Shown here piece after piece: positions 11,169 to 23,310 of a DNA stretch of 64,000 bases. The notes beneath the pieces were generated by a model that was not told where the DNA came from, did not search any database, and worked only from the letters and a program-made list of their open reading frames with translations. This DNA is from Mimachlamys varia (taxonomy: Eukaryota; Mollusca; Bivalvia; Pectinida; Pectinidae): assembly GCA_947623455.1 (NCBI GenBank), contig OX392527.1, positions 51,566,401-51,630,400 of the forward strand, in the 5' to 3' direction. The translations under genes and the position numbers were made by a program. The first letter of the stretch is position 1; each line of letters begins with the position of its first letter.

Positions 11169-12855
11169 ATAATACATAATACATGATACATAATAATACA
11201 TAAAACTTTCAAGATTAAATGTTAGAAAATATACTTTTACACAGAGAACTGTCGACGTAATCGGAACAATCTTCTATCCAATGCTGTGAATTCAATCACT
11301 GTTTGGCAATTTAAGTACAAATTATAAATGAACACTAGATAAACCAACCGCAAAAATACTGTTTTTAAGAAAAACGAGATCTGTGAATGTTTCAATTCTT
11401 TTAAGTAATATTTCTATATAAGAGCTGAGTATCAAAGGATTATAAAATAATACTTTGTCAGAATAAAATCTATGTACCTATAATTACCATTAACAAAATG
11501 AATTATTGCTATTACACATACAATGTATACTATATCAAGTACTTTAATCGAAGGCAACAATTTCAACGTACTTCAAGTCTGATTTAGTGGCTTCAGTTCC
11601 CAATAAGTACAAGCTGCAGTTAGGAGTGAATTTCCTTCTTGCAATATTTTGATCCAGGATTTTACGGGGTGGGTGGGTTAACTATTCGGGAAGGTGAGCT
11701 AAAATGATCTCCGCAGCAACAGGTTTGTAATTATATTTCAGGGTCATTTTTATCTCAGAAATATTTTGGTGTTTTATAAACATGCAAAATGTAATCTTGG
11801 AAATTATCAACTTTTAAACACCACCCGATTCCATCTAGATCTGTTTATAAATGTACCAGCTCGTTACGATTTTCATGAGACATCATATCTTATGTCATAA
11901 CTGCATGGCTATACGAACGCGCAATATCTTTACTGGAAATGTTCAGAATGACGCGTGGAATGGCGATACCCTAATTATCACTCTCCAGTACATGACATGA
12001 TATCACCATCTTAATTAAGATGTAGAGGAATGCCCAGGGTACGCCCTTATCCCTACAAATTGTCGACAGATGTTGAATTCCTCCCCGTATAAACATTATA
12101 ACCAGCAGTGTCGGCTGAGTTACCCCAGCCGTGATGAGTCGTGCCAAATTATGACGGCAAACACTTCTGGGATAAAATTGAGGTTTTTAGGGAGATGTAA
12201 ATAAACATCTATGGCATTGATGTCCCTGCTGGTGTGCCGCAGTATATTACAGCTTAAATGGGCGAAATAATTAAAATCTTAAGTTTTCTTTCCGTATAAA
12301 AAAATCAGTTTTCATAAACTTTAAGACTTTGAGTAAATTAAGAAAAAAATTTAATTAGCATGAAAAATCTTTTGAGTAAATTTTGAGATTTCAGACTAAC
12401 CATGCCTTTTATTGCACAATTGAACAAGATGCTTGTGTGCACTTCTCCATACTAAAAAATTCCATTTTACTGCTTAATAACAAATTCAAAAGTTTTATCT
12501 TTGCAAGAATGTGCATAAAGATAACCTTGACCATACGGATATCACGGGTATACAGTGTAAAGTAGTAAATAAACTTATCTCCCCTTATCAGGTGTAGTGG
12601 ACCTCGTGTACACACATAAAATAAACAAATTTGATCATTATACATGTACATGTCAATCGCAAGCCTATATATACTTAGAGAAGATTATGCAATATTTGTG
12701 AATTATTTAAGATTTTGCGAGATAAGTATTTCCAGTTTCTGAATCTTTTACATGTAGATTAATATAATTATATTGTGAAAAAAAGATGAAAATAAAAAAA
12801 TAAAAAAAAAAAATATATTGTGAATATAAATCTGCTGCATCTTATACATACGGCA

Positions 12856-13017
12856 CAGTAGAACTCCACTTTACTCAAATACCTCTTATTCCACACTGAG
12901 TTGGTACAATATAATGTATATAAGTCAAGCAACCTCCGATTACTTGAATACCATGTATTCCTCGAACAATTGATCATGATCAGGTCCCCACAAATTTGAG
13001 TATGTGGGGTTTTACTG
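12856..13017. mobile_element. short inverted-repeat element, pogo/Tigger-like MITE
   Basis: The left terminus CAGTAGAACTCCACTTTACT and the reverse complement of the right terminus, CAGTAAAACCCCACATACTC, are matching inverted repeats. A TA follows the right end. The interior shares gttggtac, caacctccgattac and gatcaggtcccca with 2317-2511. 162 bp, non-coding. Confidence 0.68.
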
Positions 13018-13212
13018 TAGTCTGTTATTTTATGATTACCGCCATAACTTCGAATTTTTGCAAATAACTAATTTGTTAAAGAGTTGCAACTTTGCATCAT
13101 TAGGCATGTTGATTTACAAATGGGCATTTTATTTATATAATCCCCGGTCTAACTCTGGCAAACAATACAACAAAACTGCCAGATCTCGTTATTTCAACAA
13201 AATCATTACCCA

Positions 13213-13300
13213 GTAACTCATTCACCTTGAACCACATTTGAACTCTTCCAAATCAGAGGTTGGAATAGTTCATTAGGAAATTTCAGGGGTGAATTTGAAT
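13213..13300 (-). repeat. nested-palindrome repeat, copy 5, inverted
   Basis: The order of parts is reversed relative to the other copies: ttgaactcttccaaa comes first, then gaggttggaatagttcatta and finally aaatttcaggggtgaat. It is the only minus-strand copy of the five. Confidence 0.78.
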
Positions 13301-14307
13301 TAATTACATTTAATGATTTTTTTTCATTCGAGAAACCAGTGGAAAATCCAAGGTAGAATGGCATTTTGAATTCATACATGTACCTAATTTGATAAAGTTG
13401 ACCTGTGGCACTTAATCGGTCATGATCAGTCTTGACCATTAAAAGGCCCAGGTGGCCATTTTGGATCTACGGGACCTAGGTGACCCAGTTTCACTTGTCA
13501 TGTTATTCCTCAAATACATCTCCTTTAACACTTGAGTGTAGCTTCAGAACAAAAGCTGTCCGATCAATTATTGATGGCGTACATCATCTTTTATTTCATT
13601 ACTCCCAACAAATGTACACACACATCTGCTGGGAGTTGTTTTTAAGATATGGACAAACACTGGAGAACCGACATTTATTTGAACTCGGATCATGTTTAAT
13701 GTGAAGCAGATGTACAAATAAACGAAAGTGCATTTGGAGTACATGTATAAAGCATACTTGTGATAAAACAGGAAAAACATCTTTTATTTACCAAGTATTC
13801 CATCAGAAAGCAGGTTTTATTTACTAATCTCTTGAAATTACATGAAAAAAAAACACAACTTTTATTCCTTTGATTGGCACCACAAAAGTAATATTCTTGT
13901 AAATTTGACATAGATTTATCAATAAAACAGAAATCTGATTGGCCACTTATTGATATGAACAATATTTAATTGATACTTGACATGCATATGACACTGAAAA
14001 ACACAAACACGACCGAGTTCTTTTCTGTCGTGAAACAATCGTACACTGACGACGACCCGGCGCCAGCAAGCCCATTCAACAGATCATGGAAATGAACAAA
14101 AATTATTTTTTCCAGATTAATGGTTGCAGGAGATGGCATGATTCAGCAGTGAGTGACTCACGCTAAAATGGGTGAAAAAGTCCGTTAAATCTTCATCAAA
14201 TTTATAAAAGGATAGAAACGTAACACTGAGGAAACGTGTCAGTATTCCGCTTCCCGATATATATCATCATTCCGTTACCTTATCAACATTTATCGGCCAC
14301 CCTAGGA

Positions 14308-14336
14308 GGCATTCCGGAATGCCCGCGGCTATAAAA
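14308..14336 (+). promoter_or_regulatory. perfect 16-bp palindrome next to a TATA-like box
   Basis: GGCATTCCGGAATGCC at 14308-14323 is a perfect palindrome containing two inverted CATTCC motifs, the known core of TEAD binding sites. Seven bases further on, TATAAAA starts at 14330 in a locally GC-rich context. An AP-1-like palindrome, tgagtgactca, lies about 150 bp upstream. This could be an intronic enhancer or an unannotated start site. I found no open frame that would make it a gene promoter. Confidence 0.3.
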
Positions 14337-16539
14337 CGATGAAGAAACTGCTTATTTTCTATGAATAATTTATTGTATTGTAGTAATAAGCTAAGGAGGT
14401 CACACACAGCTACTGCGGTATATACACCCTTACAATGGTGTCAATCAAATTCCTCTAAACAAAAAAAAAACATGCAAACAATTTATCTCTATACAAAACC
14501 AGAAAGCAAACTGCTGAGTGGATGGATGGCACTTAAAATTGCACAAAGTATGAGTATGTTTCCTTTTAGAAGAATGTACTGAAGTCAGGCGCGGTGGTTA
14601 CTTATAGACAAGACGATGGCTCACGATGGCTCACGGTAACTAACAGAAGACCTCAAATGCCGCAGCTATTAAATGGCTATCCATCATTAACTCTGTTCTT
14701 CATGGAGAGAAAAATAGATCATTACAAAAACTACACATGGGATGGTGTATTAATCTTCAGTTAATGCTTTCACTATAGCGGAGCCTTCTCGTTACCAGGC
14801 TCTGCATCCTGCATATATACAATGTATATATACATTGTCAGGGTGTCTTAGTATTGGCAGAACAGGCATGACTTTCAGCAGATGGGAAAATGATTTGGTG
14901 GTAAAAACTTCCAGTTTAACATGGCAATATCTGGTCCACAAAAAGATACTGCCGGATTCAATTAATTCTTAATTAACTTCAAAGCCGTAAACAGTTTGCA
15001 TTAAACATGTTCAGTACATGGTGCATAAAGATAGGCCGTGTATTTTTGGAAGCTTCCTTTTTTTCCCCACCACGACATGTACAGATAACAATTTAGAATC
15101 AGGATCTAGCTATATATCCCTTAAATGTCAATATTTCATATGTCTGTAGCGAACTCGTAGATACCCAGTTTCCTGGGGCTAACAATAAAACATTTTCTGA
15201 CAAATTTAACAACTATTTCCGACAGCAAATAGCATTTAAAACGGCTCGAGTGTGATTCCTCCATAAAGATATATGGTAATAACATACAGATATACATGAA
15301 CATACACTTCGTTGACCTATGATTGGTCCAGAGGGGCTACAAAGTCCTATATGGAAACAGGTCATTCAGGTTCTGCAGTTTTAAGCACTAAATTTTACTT
15401 ATACTTACGTATAAATTTTCCACAAATTGTACGTAGTGTCACCATTGCCAATGCAATTCAATGTCTGTATACTGCATACTCTTTTAAACAAACATCATCA
15501 TTGAATCTAAACTACCATTATTGACAAACATGTACATTGATCAATCTACATGCAAAAAATTGTTCTAACGTGTTTCCCATTTCTTAAGAAACCTCACCTT
15601 GTCAAACAATATTGCTTAAATGTTAAAAATCTCTTAACTAAGGAACTTGAAATACCCTCTATGGAATGTTGGTTAACTATTTACGATTGATATATAGGAT
15701 CTTGAGAACCATCTATATGCTCACTGCTGAAATTTTAAACCTTCTCTAAATTAGGAAACTGTTAAATGTTTTAATTACCAACAGTAAAGACATTAAACTA
15801 TTTACATCCCTAAATGGAAATATCATAAAGTAATACTAATTAAAAATGCAATATCTGTGAAAACATTGCTCAAATTAAAGATAACCATCTCCGAAAGAAA
15901 ATTCACAACACCCATGTCAGTATTCACTAATTTAAAAGCTTATACAAAAAAAATGTACATTGTATGAATAGGATCAAAGTCAGTTTACCTAGGAATTAAA
16001 ATAATTGGCCCCGGAAGATCTAAAAGACGAGCCAAACTCTTTCTTTTTCATTCTCATGCCATGCATGCTTCCATTAAAATAGGACGATGACTCACTGTTA
16101 CAAAACTAGCGCTTTATTCTCATTTTTTACTTGGAAAGCAATTTTTGCTTCTCAATCTCGGATCCTGACTATGCAATGAGCAAAAATAGCTCTGGTGGCA
16201 GTGTTTAATTTATTCAAATAACAATTCACACATAAAAATTGAAAGGATATGGGGAAAAATAGATTTAAGTTAGCGGAAAGTTTAAAAGCATTGATATTTT
16301 CTTTTCCAATCAAAATAATTCACTTTTTAACACACACAAAGCTTTTAAGCCTTATTTTTTTTATTACTTTATTTGAAAACAAATCAAACTTTCTCTTTCT
16401 CTGGAATTTAATGTCTTTTAAAATGTACATTTCGTCCAAATTGTATTGTCTACTGGTATATAAATTTAGCCATCGTGTTGAAAACAACGTGTATGAATTC
16501 GGGAGTGAATTGTACGTATATATATTTCCAGGAATCACA

Positions 16540-16720
16540 GATTCCAGTCCGTGGCAGGCCCACTGGAGCTCCGTGATATCATTTCCCCGTATACCATGAC
16601 CTTAAGGTGCGAATCTCTCCTGTTCTAATGTGTTACGGATGCTGAAGCCTGTATGAACGCCTTCCCGCAGCAATCACCGCCCAGGGAGGTGACGGAGGCT
16701 GAATGGCTCGGCGAAGTGTA
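16540..16720. other. GC-richer island in intron 1, unknown
   Basis: About 180 bp of visibly higher GC and complexity than its surroundings (for example ccagtccgtggcaggcccac and caccgcccagggaggtgacg). Neither strand offers a long frame with splice signals that I could make into an exon. It may be a conserved regulatory element or an alternative non-coding exon. Confidence 0.3.
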
Positions 16721-17029
16721 ACAAAAAAAGATACCCAGTAATAAAGCACAGGTTTTTTTATTGGAATAAGGATTGTACAAACTCTGGTTTGACTACTTAT
16801 CTTCTGATCTAGATCTGCATTTCTTGTTAATTGTACGAGTATGCAGACATTTCGCCGATATACAGGATCTTAAGTTTAACACACATATACACACAATTAT
16901 TACATGGAAGTGTGTTTGTCCCCTGTGTGGCCAATAGTACACAGATTATAATGAGAGAGGACACTTTTTAATCAAGAAATATTTTTTGTTAATTATAAAT
17001 AAACAAGAATAATAGATATTGAGGTTCAA

Positions 17030-17470
17030 AGAAACTCCAGTTATCTTACAGAAACCTTTGTTTGAAAATCACTTTTATTTCTACAGTAATAACATGCAGT
17101 GACCTTGATATTTGACCTTCAGACCTAAGAGCAATCCCAAACAAGAACGAATTAAAGTACTGTTAAACGTTTGAGTTCAAATCCTAAGGGGACTCAGTTT
17201 AATGCAATGAAACCTTATAATGGCTTATTTTGAATGTTGGTTCTATTTATAGTACAGTGACATTGATTTGTGACCTTCAGGCTGAAAGAGTAATTATCCC
17301 AAACAAGGGCTTACAGTAAAGGAATTAAGTTTGAGTATGATAGACCCAAGGGAACACCAGTTATACCATTGTTCGAATATCAATTCTATTTATAGTAATG
17401 GTGACCTAGATCTTTCATCTTAGCTAGACCTGAAAAGCAATCTCAAGCGAGGGCTTTCAGTAAGGACCAG
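17030..17470 (+). repeat. diverged tandem repeat, about 150-bp unit, three copies
   Basis: Three successive units share a ttctatttatagta-type start, a gtgaccttga...gaccttcag core, aatcccaaacaagggctt-type sequence and tcagtaaag. Related sequence recurs once at 21345-21535. The copies are strongly diverged, so boundaries are approximate. Confidence 0.65.
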
Positions 17471-19835
17471 TACAAAAACAGCCTGCCTTGGCTAGCTAGC
17501 TAATCACAAGTGAACTAGATGTCTCAATGTTTCACTATTTGTTCCTATTGAAAACAAAAAGAATGGCCTATAATGCAGAGGAACCAGAAAGTCATTTTTT
17601 AAAGCTTTCTGTTTCCGTTAGAATCCTAGCTGCATCCATTCATCATTCCCTGAAGTATTAAACAGAAGACAGAAAGCCACGAACTCAATAACCTCAACTT
17701 TTGACAGAGTCTGTTGTCAAGAGACAAGCATAACAGCCATAGCTAGCTACATTTTATATTCAGCACTCTCGCCGGATAACCTTAATTCCAATACAGAATT
17801 TATCCCCTCTCTCACTCCCCAGGTTCCTTGTAAGCCTGTTATATACAAGGAAACCATTTCAAATATTAAGACATCCCAAACTTAATTATACCGCTGAATT
17901 TAATTCATTATTATCTAAATTCAAATTCTCATTAGCATGAAAAGGATTCGGTGTGAAATATAGCTTATTTGAACTTTGACCTGGTCAGTGCAGGTTAATA
18001 TTTTAGTGTAGTGTACATGTCAGTGTAAATTTAACACAAATTGAAATGAATCTTAAGCGAAAAAAAAAAGTCAGCAATCGTGTTTACTTTAATCAAGTGT
18101 CGGAAATTTCACTCTCAAACAAATTGATTTTTATACTACTGCAAGCGACATTTAGATCAACACAAAAGCTAAAACGATCTTTATTTGATTCCTTTGCTTT
18201 AAAATTCAAGTAGAGAATTAATTGAAAGCTGTAAAATCGGTGTTGGATGTAGCGCTGGAGTCTGTTCTATGACCGAACTGCAACTTAAGCACATCCGTAC
18301 ATTCCATTCATTTATCAAATTCCGCAGTATCAATTTCCCTCGTCTCCGAATCAATGACATTTTCTTCCAGTGGGAAAGCGAGTACATACAATTGTATATG
18401 GTAATCGTCTTAAAGCATTTCAGTGTTATATGTCCTCACGGGCTAAATATTTATCACACAATGATCTGATTTACGATATGTAGACATATACACAATTGTA
18501 GGCTGATACAGAAACTCCATCCAAAACTTAAAAACACAGTTATATAATATAGAGTTCACAATATATGCCACCATATCCAAACATGTAAATTAAAACATTT
18601 AAATAATGCACGAGAACCTGACTCTCCTGTAATAACTGCTTTAATTGTATAACTTAAGAGTCCTTTTCACTGGAGGACTACAATAATGTAGCATATACCC
18701 TTAATTAGCTTGTACAGATAAACACACATAGACTGTACACATAAATTTTCATGTAGATTGCAGTTGTCTGAAAAACTTATTTAAGATTCCATTTATCCTA
18801 GCTATCATCTCAGCTCTATATATAGTTTAGGATATTTCTGTAGGGTTTTGACGAAACAACCTTAGCTAAGCCCCATAGGAAATCCAGTCGCATTTCATTT
18901 TCCTTAACATAACGTTTTATAGACAATAACGTTTCTCAAGAGAAACCGAAGCGTTTCTTTACGAGTTATGGTTAGGAAAGACCAGATATCTAACTTGACT
19001 GGATTAATCATCAGGGCTCTCAACTGACCTTTGACCTTAGCCGATCACAGCAGTCAAATTACGTTTTCCTGTAGTTTAATGGTCAAACACATATATTTGG
19101 GGGATTCAATGAAAATTTACAAACTCTCCAAGGTCTTAAAACTGAATGCCCTGATCATGATCAAGAATGAGATTAGGTATTAGGTATCAATATATATATA
19201 TGTGTATCAATTGAATTCAAGCCCTTACTACCAATCAACACAAAGTAACTGTCATTACATTGGAAGGCCTAGCAGACTGTTTATACAAAATGGTTTCCCT
19301 TTATCAAAAAATGTTTCAGACTATACATGTATATTCCTACAGAGAAGTACTGGCCCCCATCCTTCCGTTCAGGGAGCAGGATCTGGTCCAACCATTATTG
19401 GTTTCCTGCTTTTATCCAAACATATTTCAGACCACAATTCAGACGAAATAGAAGGAGTAAATCCTTCTTTCATTCCTACCAAAGAAGGATTTCAAAGAAG
19501 AATTTGCTCCGTTTCCCCTATTTGGCCCGGCCCCTCAGACCCCTTAAGGGGTCAGATCTAGACCTTTCATTTATACATAATTAATTTTCCCCATCCAAGG
19601 ATAGTTCGGACCAAATATGAAACAATTCCTTTCATTCCCAGAGAAAAAGTAGGATTTTACAGAAATTGCTTTATTTCCCTTATTGGGATGGATTAGGAAA
19701 TAATGCTCCTTATGAGATGGACTAGAAATAAATGCTAAGCATCCGTACTCTACAAGTCTGTGTCCTTTTCATTTGTTTTCCAATTTACCCTTAATGACCG
19801 TATAGTTCAGTTGTTGATTGGCTGTGAATTAGGCT

Positions 19836-20109
19836 GAACAAACAAACTCTTGACAGAAAAATCCAAAGAATTGAAAATAATTCAGGTGGGCCCAACTTCA
19901 ACAACAAGCCGAAGTTAGAAGACCGTTCAAAATGGACACGTGTTTACAAATTCCAAGTTTCAGTTGCTGCTGTACCGGTAACCGCGTAAGAATTCATTTT
20001 GAATATTGCGGATATCAATTAATCTTAACTAAATCTATAAATCTAAAAAGTTATTGGACTTGATTTTCGCTTCAAATTTTCCCGAAAGTTACGTATATTG
20101 GGCTTTTAA
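19836..20109 (+). mobile_element. TTAA-flanked MITE, copy B, left-truncated
   Basis: Starts abruptly in the interior at the sequence equivalent to gaaactcttgacag of copy A and runs to the right terminus acgtatattgggcttttaa. Its right end faces the left end of the oppositely oriented copy C, 55 bp away. Confidence 0.82.
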
Positions 20110-20164
20110 GTGTAAGTTCCTATCTATAATATATATTTTATATACCAGGCAAATCCTAGGCTAC

Positions 20165-20563
20165 TTAAAGGCCTAATATACATGTACGTAACTTTCAGCA
20201 AAACTTGAAGCGAAAATCAAGCCTAATAACATATCATATTTATAAATTTAGTTAAGATTAACTGATATCAGCAATATTCAAGATGAATTCTTTTGTGGTT
20301 ACTGGTACAGCAGCAGTTGAAACACGCTATTTGTACACACGTGTCCATTTCGAACCGTCTTTTACCTTCGGTTTGTTGTTGAAGTGGGCCCCACCTGAAT
20401 TATTTTCAATTTTTTGTATTTTTTTGTCAAGAGTTTCTTGTTAGTTACTGTGCAGGTTTACTTCATTTTAGGCTTATTTTTGCATGGTTATCAACTGGAT
20501 TTTTTTTCAGAATTTTTCACAATCACGAAAATTTCCCTGAAGTTACGTATATTGGGCCTTTAA
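20165..20563 (-). mobile_element. TTAA-flanked MITE, copy C, full length
   Basis: Left end TTAAAGGCCTAATATACATG and right end ttacgtatattgggccttta plus a. The interior is the reverse complement of copy A (caaacttgaagcgaaaatca-like start, then accggtacagcagcag-like and gtcaagagtttcttgtta). About 399 bp, bounded by TTAA on both sides. With copy B it forms a large imperfect palindrome. Confidence 0.85.
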
Positions 20564-21344
20564 CCATAGCTAATACAATCAAGACATTTTAATTATTTTC
20601 TCTTTCGCATGTATGAAAATCTATGACATCATGTCACACAACTAAAAAGTCCCAAGTACAACATCAAAGTCATTCAGTTATCACGACGGCGACAGGCGCC
20701 ACGTTAATCGCACAACATATTTTTTTGAAAGATTTTTCCTTGATTGGTGCAAACCTCACAGTGCTATGCCGACTGCCGAACACCCAACATTACATACACC
20801 CAGATTTATATGTCAAGTGCAGACAAAACACTGTTTGTTTCTAAATTGTAAATGACTCAAACGACATGGTCAGTCGGCACCTATTTAACACTAAAACATT
20901 ACCTGTAGCTCATAGAGGTCGTCTATTCCTGTCATCTAGATCATGTAGGTCATTTCCCTTCAAGAGAAAAAAAACACCTACTGTGGTTTAATTAGAGAGT
21001 TGCATAATTATCGTTATACAGCAGTAGTTGATACTGATCTATACTGCGGCCTTTAGTGGGTTCTCTTTGATCTGCCCATATAGAGAGTGCTGGAATGCAA
21101 TATGAAGTGACACAGAATTAACGGCACATTATTGATTAGAAGGACACTAATAACAACATGCAGTTGTGCTGAAGTAAAGTCACCAGCAGTTAATTGCCAA
21201 AATATACCAACATGGAGTTCGATTAATTAAAAACACATACAGTTAGTAAAATGTGAGTTATATAAAACCTATAAAGTCACAACCCGAATTCAAATACAAC
21301 ATATTTACATTTGCTCTACCTCTGGATCGCTTACATTGGAATGC

Positions 21345-21535
21345 AGTTAGTTTGAATATCAGTTCTATTTATAGTATCCGTGACCTTAATATTTGACCTT
21401 CAGACATTGAGAGCTACGATTTTCAGACCTAAGCAAAGACTTTCAGTAAGCTAGGAAACTACAACACTGTATGACGTTTGAGTTTGATGGGCCAAAATGA
21501 ACTCAAGTTATCACATGGAGACCTTTGTTCAGATG
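21345..21535 (+). repeat. dispersed copy of the 17-kb tandem repeat unit
   Basis: Contains gaatatcagttctatttata, gtgaccttaatatttgacct, agacctaag, gactttcagtaag and aactcaagttatcacatgga in the same order as the units at 17030-17470. Confidence 0.6.
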
Positions 21536-21690
21536 ACGATGACCGTTTACAACAATGATTATTGATACAGACATAGTGATTACTATATATCATCTTTACA
21601 GGCAACAACAGTCGTCCAGTTTTATAATGCAATTGCTATAGGTATCCCAACATAAAGATTTCATGTATATACCAACAGAGAACTCCACAT

Positions 21691-22260
21691 CAGTTGTTGT
21701 CAGTTAACTGAAGTCGAACAGAACTGTTGTCAGTTAACCAAAGTCGAACAGAACTGTTGTCAGTTAACCAAAGTCAAACAGAACTGTTGTCAGTTAACCA
21801 AAGTCAAACAGAACTGTTGTCAGTTAACCAAAGTCAAACAGAACTGTTGTCAGTTAACCAAAGTGGAACAGAACTGTTGTCAGTTAACCAAAGTCGAACA
21901 GAACTGTTGTCAGTTAACCAAAGTCAAACAGAACTATTGTCAGTTAACCAAAGTCAAACAGAACTGTTGTCAGTTAACCAAAGTCAAACAGAACTGTTGT
22001 CAGTTAACCAAAGTGGAACAGAACTGTTGTCAGTTAACCAAAGTCGAACAGAACTGTTGTCAGTTAACCAAAGTGGAACAGAACTGTTGTCAGTTAACCA
22101 AAGTCAAACAGAACTATTGTCAGTTAACCAAAGTCAAACAGAACTGTTGTCAGTTAACCAAAGTCAAACAGAACTGTTGTCAGTTAACCAAAGTCAAACA
22201 GAACTGTTGTCAGTTAACCAAAGTCAAACAGAACTGTTGTCAGTTAACCAAAGTCAAACA
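21691..22260 (+). repeat. minisatellite, 30-bp unit, 19 copies
   Basis: The unit is gaactgttgtcagttaacca followed by aagtcaaaca, with a c/g and a/g variable position (gtcaaaca, gtcgaaca, gtggaaca) and an occasional gaactattgtc. Because 30 is divisible by 3 and the unit lacks stops in two frames, spurious frames of 199 and 134 residues run through it. I do not regard them as genes. Confidence 0.96.
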
Positions 22261-22440
22261 ATTATAGCTATCAGATACATTGTCAATCAACAATCAACAA
22301 CAGTTGTCAGAACTGTTGACAGTTAACCGAAGTTAAACAATATAGCTATCAGATACATTGTCAATTAACAATCAACAACAGTTGTCAGAACTGTTGACAG
22401 TTAACCGAAGTTAAACAATAGCTATCAGATACATTGTCAT
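22261..22440 (+). repeat. longer-unit repeat derived from the 30-bp array, 78-79 bp unit
   Basis: Two full units (22261-22339 and 22340-22417) and a third start. Each begins with atagctatcagatacattgt, passes through caatcaacaacagttgtcag, and ends with a relative of the 30-bp unit, gaactgttgacagttaaccg followed by aagttaaaca. Confidence 0.9.
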
Positions 22441-23310
22441 ATACAGCAAAACTGTCAAGACCCAAGTTGTCTGGTTTCAACAAAGTTTTCAAAGGTTGTC
22501 TGCAGTCACAATCAAATAGACCAGCCTAGCTAGCCTGCACCTTTAGTAAAATATCCAATATCGAGTGCAAACCTACAATATGAATCTCCTTGGCTGGTAT
22601 TATTGGGGACTAAAAAAAATTCTGTGAGACGGAACTGAAAAGCTTGTATGGATCTGTGAAGGACTTGTAATTTACACATAGTTTCACCTATCTGTGTCTG
22701 TAGTATATAATGTATACAGTACTCATTATACCAGGGAACACAAGTAAATACTGGCCAAATATCAATGTGGCTACGTCGTCGCAGATCTAGAGCAAAGATA
22801 CACTTCTCAAAGGCCATACAAAAACACTGGGTGTAGCTATATAGCTTTGCATTTACCACCCATTGACAAATCAGTCTGCCAACAAATGCTTTTTTACCTG
22901 TCTGCACATATAGTGATAAAATCAGGCAGAAATCAAGCTTGTGATATATTGGGTACAATACCAAAAAGAACTATTTCAAAAACTCCAAATCAAAGTCCCA
23001 TTTGAAAATGCCCTTTGAAAGATATAGCCTTCACATAATCTTTACTATTTTACCCTGTGTGGTGACACCATCAAAATGAATGTTCATGAAAAGGCAATAA
23101 TTGTTATTTATGAAATAAGATGTTTTATGTGGAAAATGTGAATGATGGTTAGAAAATATTCCTTATTTTTGTCTCTAACAAACAAAGCCTTTGGAATTAT
23201 TATATATAGTAATATTTTTATCTTAAACAGCCTGATCCAGTTTTTTGTAATTTTGGTCATTTATCATCTCCCATTCATAATCATACAAGATGCCTTGATT
23301 AAGTTTTGTG

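Noticed and set aside
16249..16599. A 116-residue plus-strand frame
   Set aside because: Low-complexity hydrophobic start from T-rich DNA, no family match and no conserved signals; it also overlaps an open minus-strand frame.
21727..22326. A 199-residue frame of repeated SVNQSQTELL decapeptides
   Set aside because: It is the 30-bp minisatellite read in one stop-free frame. A second frame is equally open, there is no promoter or splice context, and the unit varies at positions that do not respect codons.
22530..22964. A 144-residue minus-strand frame
   Set aside because: No recognisable motif or splice-site support. A frame of this length is expected by chance in a 64-kb AT-rich window searched in six frames.
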